From: Candidatus Sphingomonas colombiensis
GTDB taxonomy: Bacteria; Pseudomonadota; Alphaproteobacteria; Sphingomonadales; Sphingomonadaceae
DNA length: 64,000 bases
NCBI GenBank assembly: GCA_029202845.1
Contig: CP119315.1
Location: forward strand, 2,883,001-2,947,000
Direction of reading: 5' to 3'
This document shows positions 53,664 to 61,723 of this stretch, piece after piece (within the stretch, counting starts at the first letter, position 1; each line of letters starts with the position of its first letter). Both the position numbers and the translations under genes were made by a program. Below the pieces are notes generated by a model. That model was given only the letters and a program-made list of their open reading frames with translations. It did no database searches and had not been told where the DNA came from.

Positions 53664-54413
53664 ATGGCAGGGGTAGAGAACGAACCGCTTCAGGCGGTGG
53701 ACGCGCAAGCGGTTGCAGGCGGGCATTTCCGTTATTTCGATTTCGTGATGGCGGCGTTTGTCACCATCCTGTTGCTGTCGAACGTGATCGGCGCGGGGAA
53801 GCGCGCGGTGATCGACTTGCCATGGATCGGGCTATGGCCGTTCGGGGCGGGTATCCTGTTCTTTCCGGTGAGCTATGTGCTCGGCGACGTGCTGACCGAG
53901 GTATATGGCTATGCCCGCGCGCGGCGCTGCATCTGGGCCGGCTTTGGCGCGATGATCTTCATGGTGTTCATGTCGTGGGTGGTGGTGAAGCTGCCGCCCG
54001 ATGCAGGATGGACGGGGCAGGCGGCTTACGAAAGCGTGTTCGGGCAGGTGCCGCGCATCGTTGCGGCCTCGATCTGCGCGTTCTGGGCCGGGGAGTTCGC
54101 CAACAGTTTCGTCCTCGCCAAGATGAAGATCTGGACCGAGGGCAAGCACCTGTGGACCCGCACGATCGGCAGCACGGTGGTGGGGCAGGCGGTGGACAGC
54201 CTGATCTTCTATCCGCTCGCCTTTTTCGGCGCGCCGGACTGGCCGGTCCATGCGATGCTGCTGGTGATGCTGAGCCAGTTCGTGCTCAAAGTGTCGTGGG
54301 AGGTGCTGCTGACCCCCTTCACCTATGCGGTGGTCGGTTTCCTGAAGCGGCGCGAGGGCGTGGACGTCTATGATCGTCACACCAATTTCACGCCGTTCCG
54401 CGCGAAAGTGTAA
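53664..54413 (+). CDS. yhhQ: queuosine precursor transporter (YhhQ family)
   Basis: 249 residues with six membrane helices. The VUT/ECF-type signature includes VTILLLSNVIGAGK, FPVSYVLGDVLTEVYGYARA, and the Asn/Ser-rich CAFWAGEFANSFVLAKMK. The family imports queuine precursors such as preQ0/preQ1 for tRNA modification. Start ATG 53664 skips an upstream in-frame part that overlaps tRNA-Arg. A strong bidirectional terminator follows. Confidence 0.92.
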   Translation: MAGVENEPLQAVDAQAVAGGHFRYFDFVMAAFVTILLLSNVIGAGKRAVIDLPWIGLWPFGAGILFFPVSYVLGDVLTEVYGYARARRCIWAGFGAMIFMVFMSWVVVKLPPDAGWTGQAAYESVFGQVPRIVAASICAFWAGEFANSFVLAKMKIWTEGKHLWTRTIGSTVVGQAVDSLIFYPLAFFGAPDWPVHAMLLVMLSQFVLKVSWEVLLTPFTYAVVGFLKRREGVDVYDRHTNFTPFRAKV

Positions 54414-54414
54414 G

Positions 54415-54453
54415 CCTCCCTCGTCACCCCGGCGCGCGGGGTGACGAGGGAGG
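54415..54453. terminator. bidirectional terminator
   Basis: A perfect 16-17-base stem (CCTCCCTCGTCACCCC at 54415-54430 with its complement at 54438-54453) around a short GC loop lies between the convergent transporter and thiolase genes. Confidence 0.85.
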
Positions 54454-54460
54454 ATGCGGC

Positions 54461-55648
54461 TCAGTCGACCAGTTCAAGCGCCACTGCCGTGGCTTCGCCG
54501 CCGCCGATGCACAGCGACGCGACGCCCTTGCGGCCGCCCCGGTTCTGAAGCGCCGCGATAAGCGTGGCGATGATCCGCGCGCCCGACGCGCCGATCGGAT
54601 GGCCGAGCGCGGTCGCGCCGCCGTTGACGTTCACCTTGGCATGATCGAGCCCGAGATCGTGCATCGCGATCATCGAGACGCAGGCGAATGCCTCGTTAAC
54701 CTCGAACAGATCGACCTCGGCTGCCTTCCAGCCAGCCTTTGCCAGCACCTTCTCGATCGCGTTGACCGGGGCGGTGGTGAATTTCGCCGGTTCATGCGCA
54801 TGGGCTGCGGTGGCGACGATCCGCGCGACCGGCTTCAGCCCCTTTGCGGCGGCGACGCTTTCGCGCGTCAGCACCAGCGCGGCCGCGCCGTCCGAGATCG
54901 ACGAGGCGTTGGCGGCGGTGATCGTGCCATCCTTGGCGAAAGCGGGCTTGAGATTGGGGATCTTCGACGCGTCGCCCTTCAGCGGCTGTTCGTCCTTGTC
55001 GATCGTCTCGACGCCCTTGCGGCCCTTCACCTCGACCGCGACGATCTCGCGATCGAACGCGCCGGAGGTTTGCGCGGCCTGCGCACGGGTGAGCGAGGCG
55101 ATGGCGTAATCGTCCTGCGCGACGCGAGTGAACTGATATTCGCCGGCGGTTGCTTCGGCGAACACACCCATCGCCTTGCCGGGTTCGTAAGCGTCTTCCA
55201 GGCCGTCGAGGAACATGTGATCCATCACGCGATCATGGCCGAGCCGCGCGCCGCCGCGATGCTTCTGGAGCAGATAGGGCGCGTTGGTCATGCTCTCCAT
55301 GCCGCCGGTGACGATCAGATCGACGGTGCCGGCCGCGAGCGCCTCCGCGCCCATGATCGCGGCCTGCATCCCCGATCCGCACATCTTGTTCACCGTGGTC
55401 GCCTCGACCGATTGCGGCAGGCCCGCCTTCAGCGCCGCCTGACGCGCCGGGGCCTGCCCGAGCCCGGCTGGGAGCACGCAGCCCATGTAGATGCGCTCGA
55501 CATCGCCGCCCGCGACGCCCGCGCGCTCGACGGCGGCCTTGACGGCGGTGGCGCCCAATTCGGTCGCCGACGCGCCGGCGAGGCTGCCCTGGAACGACCC
55601 CATGGGGGTGCGGGCATAGGAGAGAATCACGACGGGATCGGTGGTCAT
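54461..55648 (-). CDS. acetyl-CoA C-acetyltransferase (thiolase)
   Basis: 395 residues. The nucleophile Cys90 (VNKMCGSGMQA), FEVNEAFA, the His of GGATALGHPIGASGA and the base Cys of SLCIGGGEA are all present. The length fits biosynthetic PhaA/AtoB-type thiolases, which condense two acetyl-CoA; degradative use is possible. It is a single gene on the minus strand, divergent from the prepilin peptidase. Confidence 0.95.
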   Translation of the reverse strand: MTTDPVVILSYARTPMGSFQGSLAGASATELGATAVKAAVERAGVAGGDVERIYMGCVLPAGLGQAPARQAALKAGLPQSVEATTVNKMCGSGMQAAIMGAEALAAGTVDLIVTGGMESMTNAPYLLQKHRGGARLGHDRVMDHMFLDGLEDAYEPGKAMGVFAEATAGEYQFTRVAQDDYAIASLTRAQAAQTSGAFDREIVAVEVKGRKGVETIDKDEQPLKGDASKIPNLKPAFAKDGTITAANASSISDGAAALVLTRESVAAAKGLKPVARIVATAAHAHEPAKFTTAPVNAIEKVLAKAGWKAAEVDLFEVNEAFACVSMIAMHDLGLDHAKVNVNGGATALGHPIGASGARIIATLIAALQNRGGRKGVASLCIGGGEATAVALELVD

Positions 55649-55720
55649 TTCGCTGCTCCGTTGATTTTGCCTGCGATCTAGGCGGGGACGGCGCGCTTTT
55701 CAAACGATAGGACGGGTAGG

Positions 55721-56491
55721 ATGGATATGCTGGCTTCACCGCCCGGATGGGTCTGGCCGATATTGCTCGCGATGGCGGGCGCGATCGCGGGGAGTTTCCT
55801 CGCGACGATCGTGATCCGCTGGCCGGAGGGGCGCGGCGTAACGCGCGGTCGATCGGCATGCGACGCGTGCGGGCGGACGCTTCGCGTGATGGAACTGGTG
55901 CCGCTGCTGAGCGCGGTCGCATCGCGTGGTCGATGCCGGAGCTGCGGGAGCGCGATCGACCCGCGCCACTGGCAGATCGAGCTTGGCTGTGCGCTGATTG
56001 GGGCGCTGGCCGGCTATGTAGCGCCGGGGCTGGTGGGGGTGGCGGGAGCGGTGTTCGGATGGCTGTTACTGACGCTCGCCGCGCTGGACGTGGCGGTGTT
56101 GTGGCTGCCCGATGTGCTCACCGGCACGGTGGCGCTGCTCGGGTTGGCCACGGGGGCGCTCGGCGTCTCGCCGCCGCTGGAGGAGCGCGTGATCGGCGGG
56201 ATCGCGGGGTTCCTCAGCCTGTGGGTGATCGCGCGGCTATATCGCGTGGTGCGAGGGCGTGAGGGGCTTGGCGGGGGCGATCCAAAATTGCTCGGCGCGA
56301 TCGGGCTGTGGCTCGGCTGGCGGCTATTGCCGGTGGTGGTGATGATCGCCGCGCTGGTCGGGCTCGGGCTGGCGCTGTTTGAACGCGCGCGCGGGAAAGC
56401 GGTGGCGGCGGACGCGAAACTCCCGTTTGGCGCGTTCCTGGCTATCGCGGCTTATCCTGCGTGGTTGATGATGATAGGGATGACCGGATGA
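55721..56491 (+). CDS. type IV prepilin peptidase/N-methylase (GspO/PilD type)
   Basis: 256 residues. The N-terminal domain has the four-Cys motif (Cys47, Cys50, Cys72, Cys75) that binds zinc. The peptidase domain has the Asp of LAALDVAVLWLPD and the GGGDPKLLGAIG motif. This is the long, two-domain form used by type II secretion or type IVa pili, distinct from cpaA in the Tad locus. No gsp or pil genes are in the window. ATG 55721; an ATG two codons on is equally possible. Confidence 0.93.
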   Translation: MDMLASPPGWVWPILLAMAGAIAGSFLATIVIRWPEGRGVTRGRSACDACGRTLRVMELVPLLSAVASRGRCRSCGSAIDPRHWQIELGCALIGALAGYVAPGLVGVAGAVFGWLLLTLAALDVAVLWLPDVLTGTVALLGLATGALGVSPPLEERVIGGIAGFLSLWVIARLYRVVRGREGLGGGDPKLLGAIGLWLGWRLLPVVVMIAALVGLGLALFERARGKAVAADAKLPFGAFLAIAAYPAWLMMIGMTG

Positions 56492-56922
56492 TCGCGCTTC
56501 TTCTCGCGTTACTGGCCGATCCCCCTGCGCGGCCGGCGTCGATCGACGGCCTGCCGATCGGTCGCCTCGCGCCCCAGGCGCTGCCCGCGCATGGCTGCGC
56601 GGCATATCTGTTCACGACCGGCACCACCCGGACGCTGGCCGCGATGGCCACGGCGGAGCCTGGCGGGATGCGCCTCGCGCTGGACGGTGTTGTCGCCGAT
56701 TATCCGCGCGTCGCGCAGAGCGGCGCGGTGAATTTCGGATTTACGCCCTCCAGCGAATATCGCCTGGGCGACGTGACCATCACGCTCGATATGGCGCTGG
56801 TCAGCGGGGAGGCGTTGACCGACGGCGCGTTGATATCCTCCGCCACACTAAGGATCGACCGCGGCGCGAAGGATGGTATCGTGCTGCCGGTGGGTGGCCT
56901 GATCGGCTGCGCAAAAAAATAA
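56488..56922 (+). CDS. hypothetical protein coupled to the prepilin peptidase
   Basis: 144 residues. A short hydrophobic start (MIALLLALLADPP) may be a signal peptide; the rest is a probable beta fold (GCAAYLFTTGTTRTLAAMAT, PGGMRLALDGVVADY, VTITLDMALVSGEALTDG) ending LIGCAKK. No family is recognised. ATGA overlap with the peptidase gene indicates translational coupling, and coniferyl aldehyde dehydrogenase follows after 13 bases. Confidence 0.75.
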   Translation: MIALLLALLADPPARPASIDGLPIGRLAPQALPAHGCAAYLFTTGTTRTLAAMATAEPGGMRLALDGVVADYPRVAQSGAVNFGFTPSSEYRLGDVTITLDMALVSGEALTDGALISSATLRIDRGAKDGIVLPVGGLIGCAKK

Positions 56923-56935
56923 CAGGAGGGCGAGG

Positions 56936-58342
56936 ATGCAGGAGATACTTGCGGCGCAACGTGACAGCTTCATGGCCGCGTTGCCCGAGCCGCTTGCGTT
57001 GCGCAAGGATCGGCTGAAGCGCGCGATCGCGATGATTCGAGACAATGCCGCACGCTTCTGCGACACGCTGTCGGAGGATTTCGGGCATCGCAGCGCGGAC
57101 CAGACGATGGTCACCGATATCGCGGGTTCGATCGGGCCGCTGAACCACGCACTCAAGCATGTCGATCGCTGGGCGAGGCGAGACAGGCGCTCGGTGCAAT
57201 TCCCGCTCGGCCTGCTCGGCGCACGAGCATGGGTGGAATATCAGCCCAAGGGCGTCGTCGGCGTGATCTCGCCGTGGAACTTCCCGGTAAATCTCGTCAT
57301 GGCCCCGCTCGCCGGCGTGTTCGCGGCGGGCAATCGCGCGATGGTGAAGACGAGCGAATATACCCCGGCCACCGCCGCGCTGTTCGAAGAGATTGTCGGT
57401 AAATATTTCGACCCGACCGAATTGGTGTTCATCTCCGGCGGGCCGGAGGTGGGCAAGGCTTTCGCCGAACTGCCGTTCGATCATTTGCTGTTCACCGGCG
57501 CGACCGGGATCGGCAAGCATATCCTCCATGCCGCTGCGGATAATCTGACGCCGGTCACGCTGGAATTGGGCGGTAAATCTCCGGTGATCGTCGGCGGCGG
57601 CGCGGATCTGGGGCAGGTCGGGCAACGCGTGGCACTGGGCAAGATGCTCAACGCCGGGCAGATCTGCCTCGCGCCGGATTATGTGCTCGTCCCGTCGGCT
57701 CGCGAAGGGGAGTTGGTCGAGAGCCTCAAGGGCGCCGCGAGCGCGATGTATCCCACGCTGCTCGCCAATCCGGATTACACCAGCATCGTCAACGACCGGC
57801 ACTATCAGCGGCTCAACGCGTGGATCGACGATGCCCGTGCGAAGGGCGCGACCGTGGAGGTCGTCAATCCTGCGGGCGAGGATTTCGCGAGCACCAATTC
57901 GCGCAAGATGCCGCTCCATATCGTCCGCGATGTGACCGACGACATGACGTTGATGCAGGAGGAAATCTTCGGCCCGATCCTGCCGGTGCGCCGCTATGAC
58001 GGGATCGAGGATGCCATCGGGCAGATCAACCGCCGCGATCGGCCGCTCGGGCTATATTATTTCGGGCCGGACGCAGGCGAGCGCCGCCGTGTGCTCGATC
58101 GCACGATTTCGGGCGGCGTGACGCTGGACGACGTGGTGTTCCACGTATCGATGGAGGATCTGCCGTTCGGCGGGGTCGGACCATCGGGGATGGGGGCTTA
58201 TCACGGCCGCGACGGTTTCGTGACGTTCAGCCACCCGAAGAGCGTGTTCAAACAATCACGACTCGATGTGGCGAAGCTTGCGGGGCTCAAACCGCCTTAT
58301 GGTGCCGCGACACGGAAGACGGCGGCGAAGCAGATCGGCTGA
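56936..58342 (+). CDS. calB: coniferyl aldehyde dehydrogenase
   Basis: 468 residues. NAD(P)-dependent ALDH fold with VGVISPWNFPVNLVMAPL, GATGIGKHIL, catalytic Glu210 (LELGGKSP) and Cys244 (NAGQICLAPDY). LMQEEIFGPILPV is typical. The start MQEILAAQRDSFMAALPEPL and the overall length fit coniferyl aldehyde dehydrogenases, which oxidise lignin-derived aldehydes, though broader aldehyde substrates are likely. GGAGGG is five bases before ATG 56936. Confidence 0.88.
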   Translation: MQEILAAQRDSFMAALPEPLALRKDRLKRAIAMIRDNAARFCDTLSEDFGHRSADQTMVTDIAGSIGPLNHALKHVDRWARRDRRSVQFPLGLLGARAWVEYQPKGVVGVISPWNFPVNLVMAPLAGVFAAGNRAMVKTSEYTPATAALFEEIVGKYFDPTELVFISGGPEVGKAFAELPFDHLLFTGATGIGKHILHAAADNLTPVTLELGGKSPVIVGGGADLGQVGQRVALGKMLNAGQICLAPDYVLVPSAREGELVESLKGAASAMYPTLLANPDYTSIVNDRHYQRLNAWIDDARAKGATVEVVNPAGEDFASTNSRKMPLHIVRDVTDDMTLMQEEIFGPILPVRRYDGIEDAIGQINRRDRPLGLYYFGPDAGERRRVLDRTISGGVTLDDVVFHVSMEDLPFGGVGPSGMGAYHGRDGFVTFSHPKSVFKQSRLDVAKLAGLKPPYGAATRKTAAKQIG

Positions 58343-58345
58343 CGT

Positions 58346-58376
58346 AAAAAGGGCGCCCCGTCATCCGGGGCGCCCC
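58346..58376 (-). terminator. terminator of the minus-strand DUF465 gene
   Basis: GGGCGCCCC (58351-58359) and GGGGCGCCC (58367-58375) pair fully. On the minus strand the stem is followed by five T. It also lies just after the plus-strand dehydrogenase stop, so it may serve both. Confidence 0.85.
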
Positions 58377-58385
58377 GTGTGGGCA

Positions 58386-58544
58386 TCAATGCGCCGAGGA
58401 GATTTCCTCTTTCACGCGCAATTTCTGTTTCTTGAGGTCCGCGACCAGAAATGTATCGGGCATCGGTCGATGCTCCTCCTCCTCAATTCGCCGGTCCAGC
58501 ACCGCATGTTTGGCCTCAAGAGCCGAAAGATGCGCGGTTTGCAT
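58386..58544 (-). CDS. DUF465 (YdcH-like) small coiled-coil protein
   Basis: 52 residues: HLSALEAKHAVLDRRIEEEE, then ADLKKQKLRVKEEI. The pattern HxxLExxHxxLDxxI-E...LKKxKLxLKDEI is the DUF465/YdcH signature. The protein should form a two-helix hairpin; function is unknown. The ribosome site AAAGGAGG is near-perfect. The frame is open further upstream to 58766, but ATG 58544 is decisive. A second DUF465 gene is divergent from it. Confidence 0.9.
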   Translation of the reverse strand: MQTAHLSALEAKHAVLDRRIEEEEHRPMPDTFLVADLKKQKLRVKEEISSAH

Positions 58545-58731
58545 GACAGGAACCTCCTTTGTCAGGTTGAAGGAACGGATGAGTAAATCACCGTTCGCGG
58601 CAAATGTCGCCATTGATTTTGCGAGGTTTCGGCGGGCGGCGGCGACAGTGCGATATTGCGTGCGCGACACGACAAATTGTCGCCCACAGCCAGGCCGGAT
58701 TCTGCTAGGGTTGCCCGCGGAGGGTGAGCGG

Positions 58732-58929
58732 GTGGACGACAGCGACATAGCGGCACGGTTGAACACGTTGCGGACCGAGCATCGCGATCTCGACGCGGCG
58801 ATCGTCGCGCTGGGAAGCGGTGGGACGGTCGATCAACTGCAGATGGCGCGCCTCAAGAAGCGCAAGCTCCGCCTGCGCGATGAGATCGCGGCGCTGGAGG
58901 ATCAGTTGATCCCCGATATCATCGCCTAG
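58732..58929 (+). CDS. second DUF465 (YdcH-like) protein
   Basis: 65 residues: ARLNTLRTEHRDLDAAIVAL, then LKKRKLRLRDEIAALEDQLI. It has the same hairpin motif as the divergent gene, with a longer C-terminal helix. GTG 58732 is chosen since GGAGGG lies seven bases upstream; a TTG at 58711 is possible. The 187 bases between the pair should carry both promoters. Confidence 0.88.
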   Translation: MDDSDIAARLNTLRTEHRDLDAAIVALGSGGTVDQLQMARLKKRKLRLRDEIAALEDQLIPDIIA

Positions 58930-58988
58930 GCCCGGATCGCCTGTTTCTGTTTGGGACGTGAGGCGAAGGCACGATCATCACCGCGGCC

Positions 58989-59486
58989 GTGGCCAAAAAA
59001 CGCAAAACCTGTCACCCATCATATATGGGCGCAGGACAATATGATTCGGCGGTACATCGCCGGCTGATCGACGGTCTTTATACAGAAGCGATGCTGCTGG
59101 CCGACGAGGCGCGGAGCTATTTCGACGAGGGCGGCCGCGTCGAGCGCGAGGCGCTTCCGCCGATGATGCGCGTCAGCTTCTCCTGCGAATCGCTGAAGGT
59201 GACGACGCGGCTGATGCATGTCATCGCCTGGTTGCTGACCCAGCGCGCGGTGCAACAGGGCGAGCTTGCCCCCCGCGACGCGCTCGATCCATCGCGCAGG
59301 CTGGGCGATGCGCCGACGACCGAAAGCGATCTGCTCCGCGACCTGCCGGAACAGGCGCGACAGATGGTGGCGTCGAGCATCGAACTGCACCGGCGCGTCG
59401 CGCGACTCGATGCGGCGCAGCTTGTCGGAATGCCGGACGAAAGCCCGGCGCGGCGCATGCTCGATCGCCTGTCGCTGGCCTTCTGA
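58989..59486 (+). CDS. DUF1465 family protein (RcdA-like)
   Basis: 165 residues, all-helical. The motif AMLLADEARSYFD, then SFSCESLKVTTRLMHVIAWL, and AVQQGELAP match DUF1465, the family of Caulobacter RcdA, an adaptor that helps ClpXP degrade the cell-cycle regulator CtrA. The link is established for Caulobacter; here it is by homology only. The GTG at 58989 has a weak ribosome site; an ATG at 59025 (MGAGQYD) is an alternative. Confidence 0.82.
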   Translation: MAKKRKTCHPSYMGAGQYDSAVHRRLIDGLYTEAMLLADEARSYFDEGGRVEREALPPMMRVSFSCESLKVTTRLMHVIAWLLTQRAVQQGELAPRDALDPSRRLGDAPTTESDLLRDLPEQARQMVASSIELHRRVARLDAAQLVGMPDESPARRMLDRLSLAF

Positions 59487-59602
59487 AACTATCGAATTTT
59501 ACCGGTTGCTGGGGAACAGGTGACCGATGATTAACTCGACTCCGGCGTGGCGCATTGGGATGTTTGCGACGTGGCCGATCTCGGTCGCGAGGAGTCAAAC
59601 CG

Positions 59603-59815
59603 ATGGGCGAAATCACTAACTTCATCGAGGAAGCCGCCGGCGCATATGCGGCGGACAAAGGGTTGGAGGCTGTCGATCCCAATGCCGGGATGCTGGCCAA
59701 AGCCGCCGCCGCGGTCGCCGGATTTGAAGGCGTCGGCAAGATCAAGGAAATGCTGAGCGGCGATGACAACGCCGAGGCGGATGCGGCGCCCCCCAGCGAC
59801 GATTCCCAGAACTGA
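59603..59815 (+). CDS. hypothetical small acidic protein
   Basis: 70 residues: a helical Ala-rich middle (GMLAKAAAAVAGFEGVGKIK) and an acidic tail (DDNAEADAAPPSDDSQN). ATG 59603 follows GAGGAG by eight bases. No domain recognised; soluble. A strong hairpin follows. Confidence 0.65.
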   Translation: MGEITNFIEEAAGAYAADKGLEAVDPNAGMLAKAAAAVAGFEGVGKIKEMLSGDDNAEADAAPPSDDSQN

Positions 59816-59823
59816 AACCGACC

Positions 59824-59858
59824 GGCGGCGCGCGGTTCGAACGTATCCGCGCGCCGCC
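59824..59858. terminator. bidirectional terminator
   Basis: GGCGGCGCGCGG (59824-59835) and CCGCGCGCCGCC (59847-59858) form a perfect 12-base stem between the convergent hypothetical and nitronate monooxygenase genes. Confidence 0.75.
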
Positions 59859-59866
59859 TTCGCGGC

Positions 59867-60838
59867 TTAAGCGGCCGCCGACAGCCCGAGACGTGCGCGC
59901 GCCGCCAGATATTCGCGCTCGATCCGATCGATCCGATCGGCGACCGGCTCGACCTTGGTAACCGCGCCGATGCCCTGTCCCGAACCCCAGATGTCGCGCC
60001 AGGCCTTTGCCTTGGAGCCGTTGCTCTGGCCGAAGTTCATCGTCTTATAATCGCCCTCGGGCAGATTGTCCGGATCCAGCCCGGCGGCGACGATCGAGCC
60101 GCGCAGATAATTGCCGTGAACCCCGGTGAACAGGTTTGAATAGACGATATCGGCTGCACGGCTTTCGACGATGCCCTGCTTATAGCCTTCATCGGCGCTG
60201 GCTTCCGCCGTGGCGATGAAGGGCGAGCCGATATAGGCGAAGTCCGCGCCCATCGCCTGTGCCGCGAGCACCGCATCGCCGGTCGCGATCGACCCCGAAA
60301 GCGCGACGGGGCCATCGAACCACTGACGAATCTCTGAAACGAGCGCGAAGGGGGAAAGGCGCCCGGCATGGCCGCCCGCGCCGGCCGCGACCGGGATCAG
60401 CCCGTCCGCGCCCTTTTCGACCGCCTTGCGCGCGAAGCGATCGTCGATCACGTCATGGAAGGTGATGCCGCCCCAATTGTGAACCGCCTGATTCAACTCC
60501 TCGCGTGCGCCAAGCGAGGTGATGGTGATCGGCACCTGCCATTTTTCGCAGGTGGCGAGATCGGCCTCCAGCCGGTCGTTCGACTTATGGACGATCTGGT
60601 TGACCGCGAACGGCGCGGCGGGCCGATCGGGGTGCGCGCGATTGTGCGCGGCGAGTTCTTCCGTGATGCGATGGAGCCACTCGTCGAGCAAACCTTGCGG
60701 CCGTGCGTTGAGCGCGGGGAAGGAGCCGACGATGCCGGCCTTGCATTGCGCGATCACCAGATCCGGACCGGAAATGATGAACAGCGGCGAACCGATGATG
60801 GGAAGGCGGAGGCGGGAGAGGATTGCTGGTATCGACAT
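59867..60838 (-). CDS. nitronate monooxygenase family flavoprotein
   Basis: 323 residues. An FMN TIM barrel of the NPD/nitronate monooxygenase family: RLRLPIIGSPLFIISGPDL, FAVNQIVHKSNDR, the catalytic-region His in GGITFHDVID, GAGGHAGRLSPFAL, and GADFAYIGSPFIAT. Related enzymes oxidise nitronates or act as NADH:quinone reductases. It is monocistronic. Confidence 0.92.
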   Translation of the reverse strand: MSIPAILSRLRLPIIGSPLFIISGPDLVIAQCKAGIVGSFPALNARPQGLLDEWLHRITEELAAHNRAHPDRPAAPFAVNQIVHKSNDRLEADLATCEKWQVPITITSLGAREELNQAVHNWGGITFHDVIDDRFARKAVEKGADGLIPVAAGAGGHAGRLSPFALVSEIRQWFDGPVALSGSIATGDAVLAAQAMGADFAYIGSPFIATAEASADEGYKQGIVESRAADIVYSNLFTGVHGNYLRGSIVAAGLDPDNLPEGDYKTMNFGQSNGSKAKAWRDIWGSGQGIGAVTKVEPVADRIDRIEREYLAARARLGLSAAA

Positions 60839-60925
60839 AACTCGCGTTATGTCAACGCCGTTACCATCTGTCCATGACCATCCTCACGCGGCTCGAATTT
60901 CCCGCATCGGTCCGATGAGCGCATA

Positions 60926-61456
60926 TCATACCGGATCGATGCGCTTGAGGTCCGTCGTCGCCTCGCGCGCCTTGCCTACATAGCTTTGCGCGGAGAGCTT
61001 GAGGAAGGCGATGGTCTTTTCATCGAGCTTGCGCACCGCTTTCGCGGGGGAGCCGACGATCAGGTTGCCGGGCTCAAAGGTCTTGCCCTCCGTCACCAAT
61101 GCGCCCGCGCCGACGATGCAATCTTCCGGGATCACCGCGTGATTGAGCACGATCGCGCCCATGCCGATCAGCGCGCGATCGCCGACGGTGCAGCCATGGA
61201 GGATCGCGTGATGGCCGACGGTGCAATCCTCGCCGATCGTGCATGGCGCGCCGGGATCCGAATGGAGCATCGCCCCGTCCTGAATATTGCTGCGCGCGCC
61301 CACCGCGATCGTGGTGTTGTCCGCACGAATCACCGCGCCGAACCACACGTTGGCTTCCTCCGCCAGCACGACGTCGCCGATCAGGTCGGCGCTTGGGGCG
61401 GCCCAGGCGGTGGCGTGGCAATTCGGCCGTTTTCCGTGGAATTCGTAGAGCGGCAT
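60926..61456 (-). CDS. gamma-carbonic anhydrase-like protein
   Basis: 176 residues. A left-handed beta helix of hexapeptide repeats. Metal-site His65 (GAMLHSD), His82 or His83 (VGHHAILHG) and His87 are in the positions used by gamma-class carbonic anhydrases of the YrdA/PaaY group. Catalytic activity in this group varies. Start ATG 61456 follows GGAGGG. Confidence 0.93.
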   Translation of the reverse strand: MPLYEFHGKRPNCHATAWAAPSADLIGDVVLAEEANVWFGAVIRADNTTIAVGARSNIQDGAMLHSDPGAPCTIGEDCTVGHHAILHGCTVGDRALIGMGAIVLNHAVIPEDCIVGAGALVTEGKTFEPGNLIVGSPAKAVRKLDEKTIAFLKLSAQSYVGKAREATTDLKRIDPV

Positions 61457-61546
61457 CTTCCCTCCTTATGTGCCACGTCAGGACAGTCCGGCGTTAACGC
61501 TCTTTAGCCATGGCGCAAATCGTAAACAGAATATTAACTCTGCGTC

Positions 61547-61714
61547 ATGAAACGACAGCTGGTCCTCACCAATGAAGCCGCAGGTCATCCGTTTCGCCGG
61601 TCCCTGCCGCCGCCTCGCGTTCTTCCTGCGCCGCGCGGCGATGATCACGATCTGAAACTGTTCGTGCTGAGCTTCACCGCCTTCTTCATCTGCTTCTGGA
61701 CCTTTCTGGCCTAG
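61547..61714 (+). CDS. small single-span membrane protein
   Basis: 55 residues. A polar, Pro/Arg-rich N-terminal half is followed by LKLFVLSFTAFFICFWTFLA, one C-terminal membrane helix ending at the stop. The start ATG 61547 lies in the 267-base gap between the carbonic anhydrase and DUF4403 genes. No clear ribosome site precedes it, but similar small C-terminally anchored proteins (DLKLF-SFTAFF-type) are, as I recall, common in sphingomonads. Convergent with DUF4403. Confidence 0.6.
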   Translation: MKRQLVLTNEAAGHPFRRSLPPPRVLPAPRGDDHDLKLFVLSFTAFFICFWTFLA

Positions 61715-61723
61715 GACGGATCG

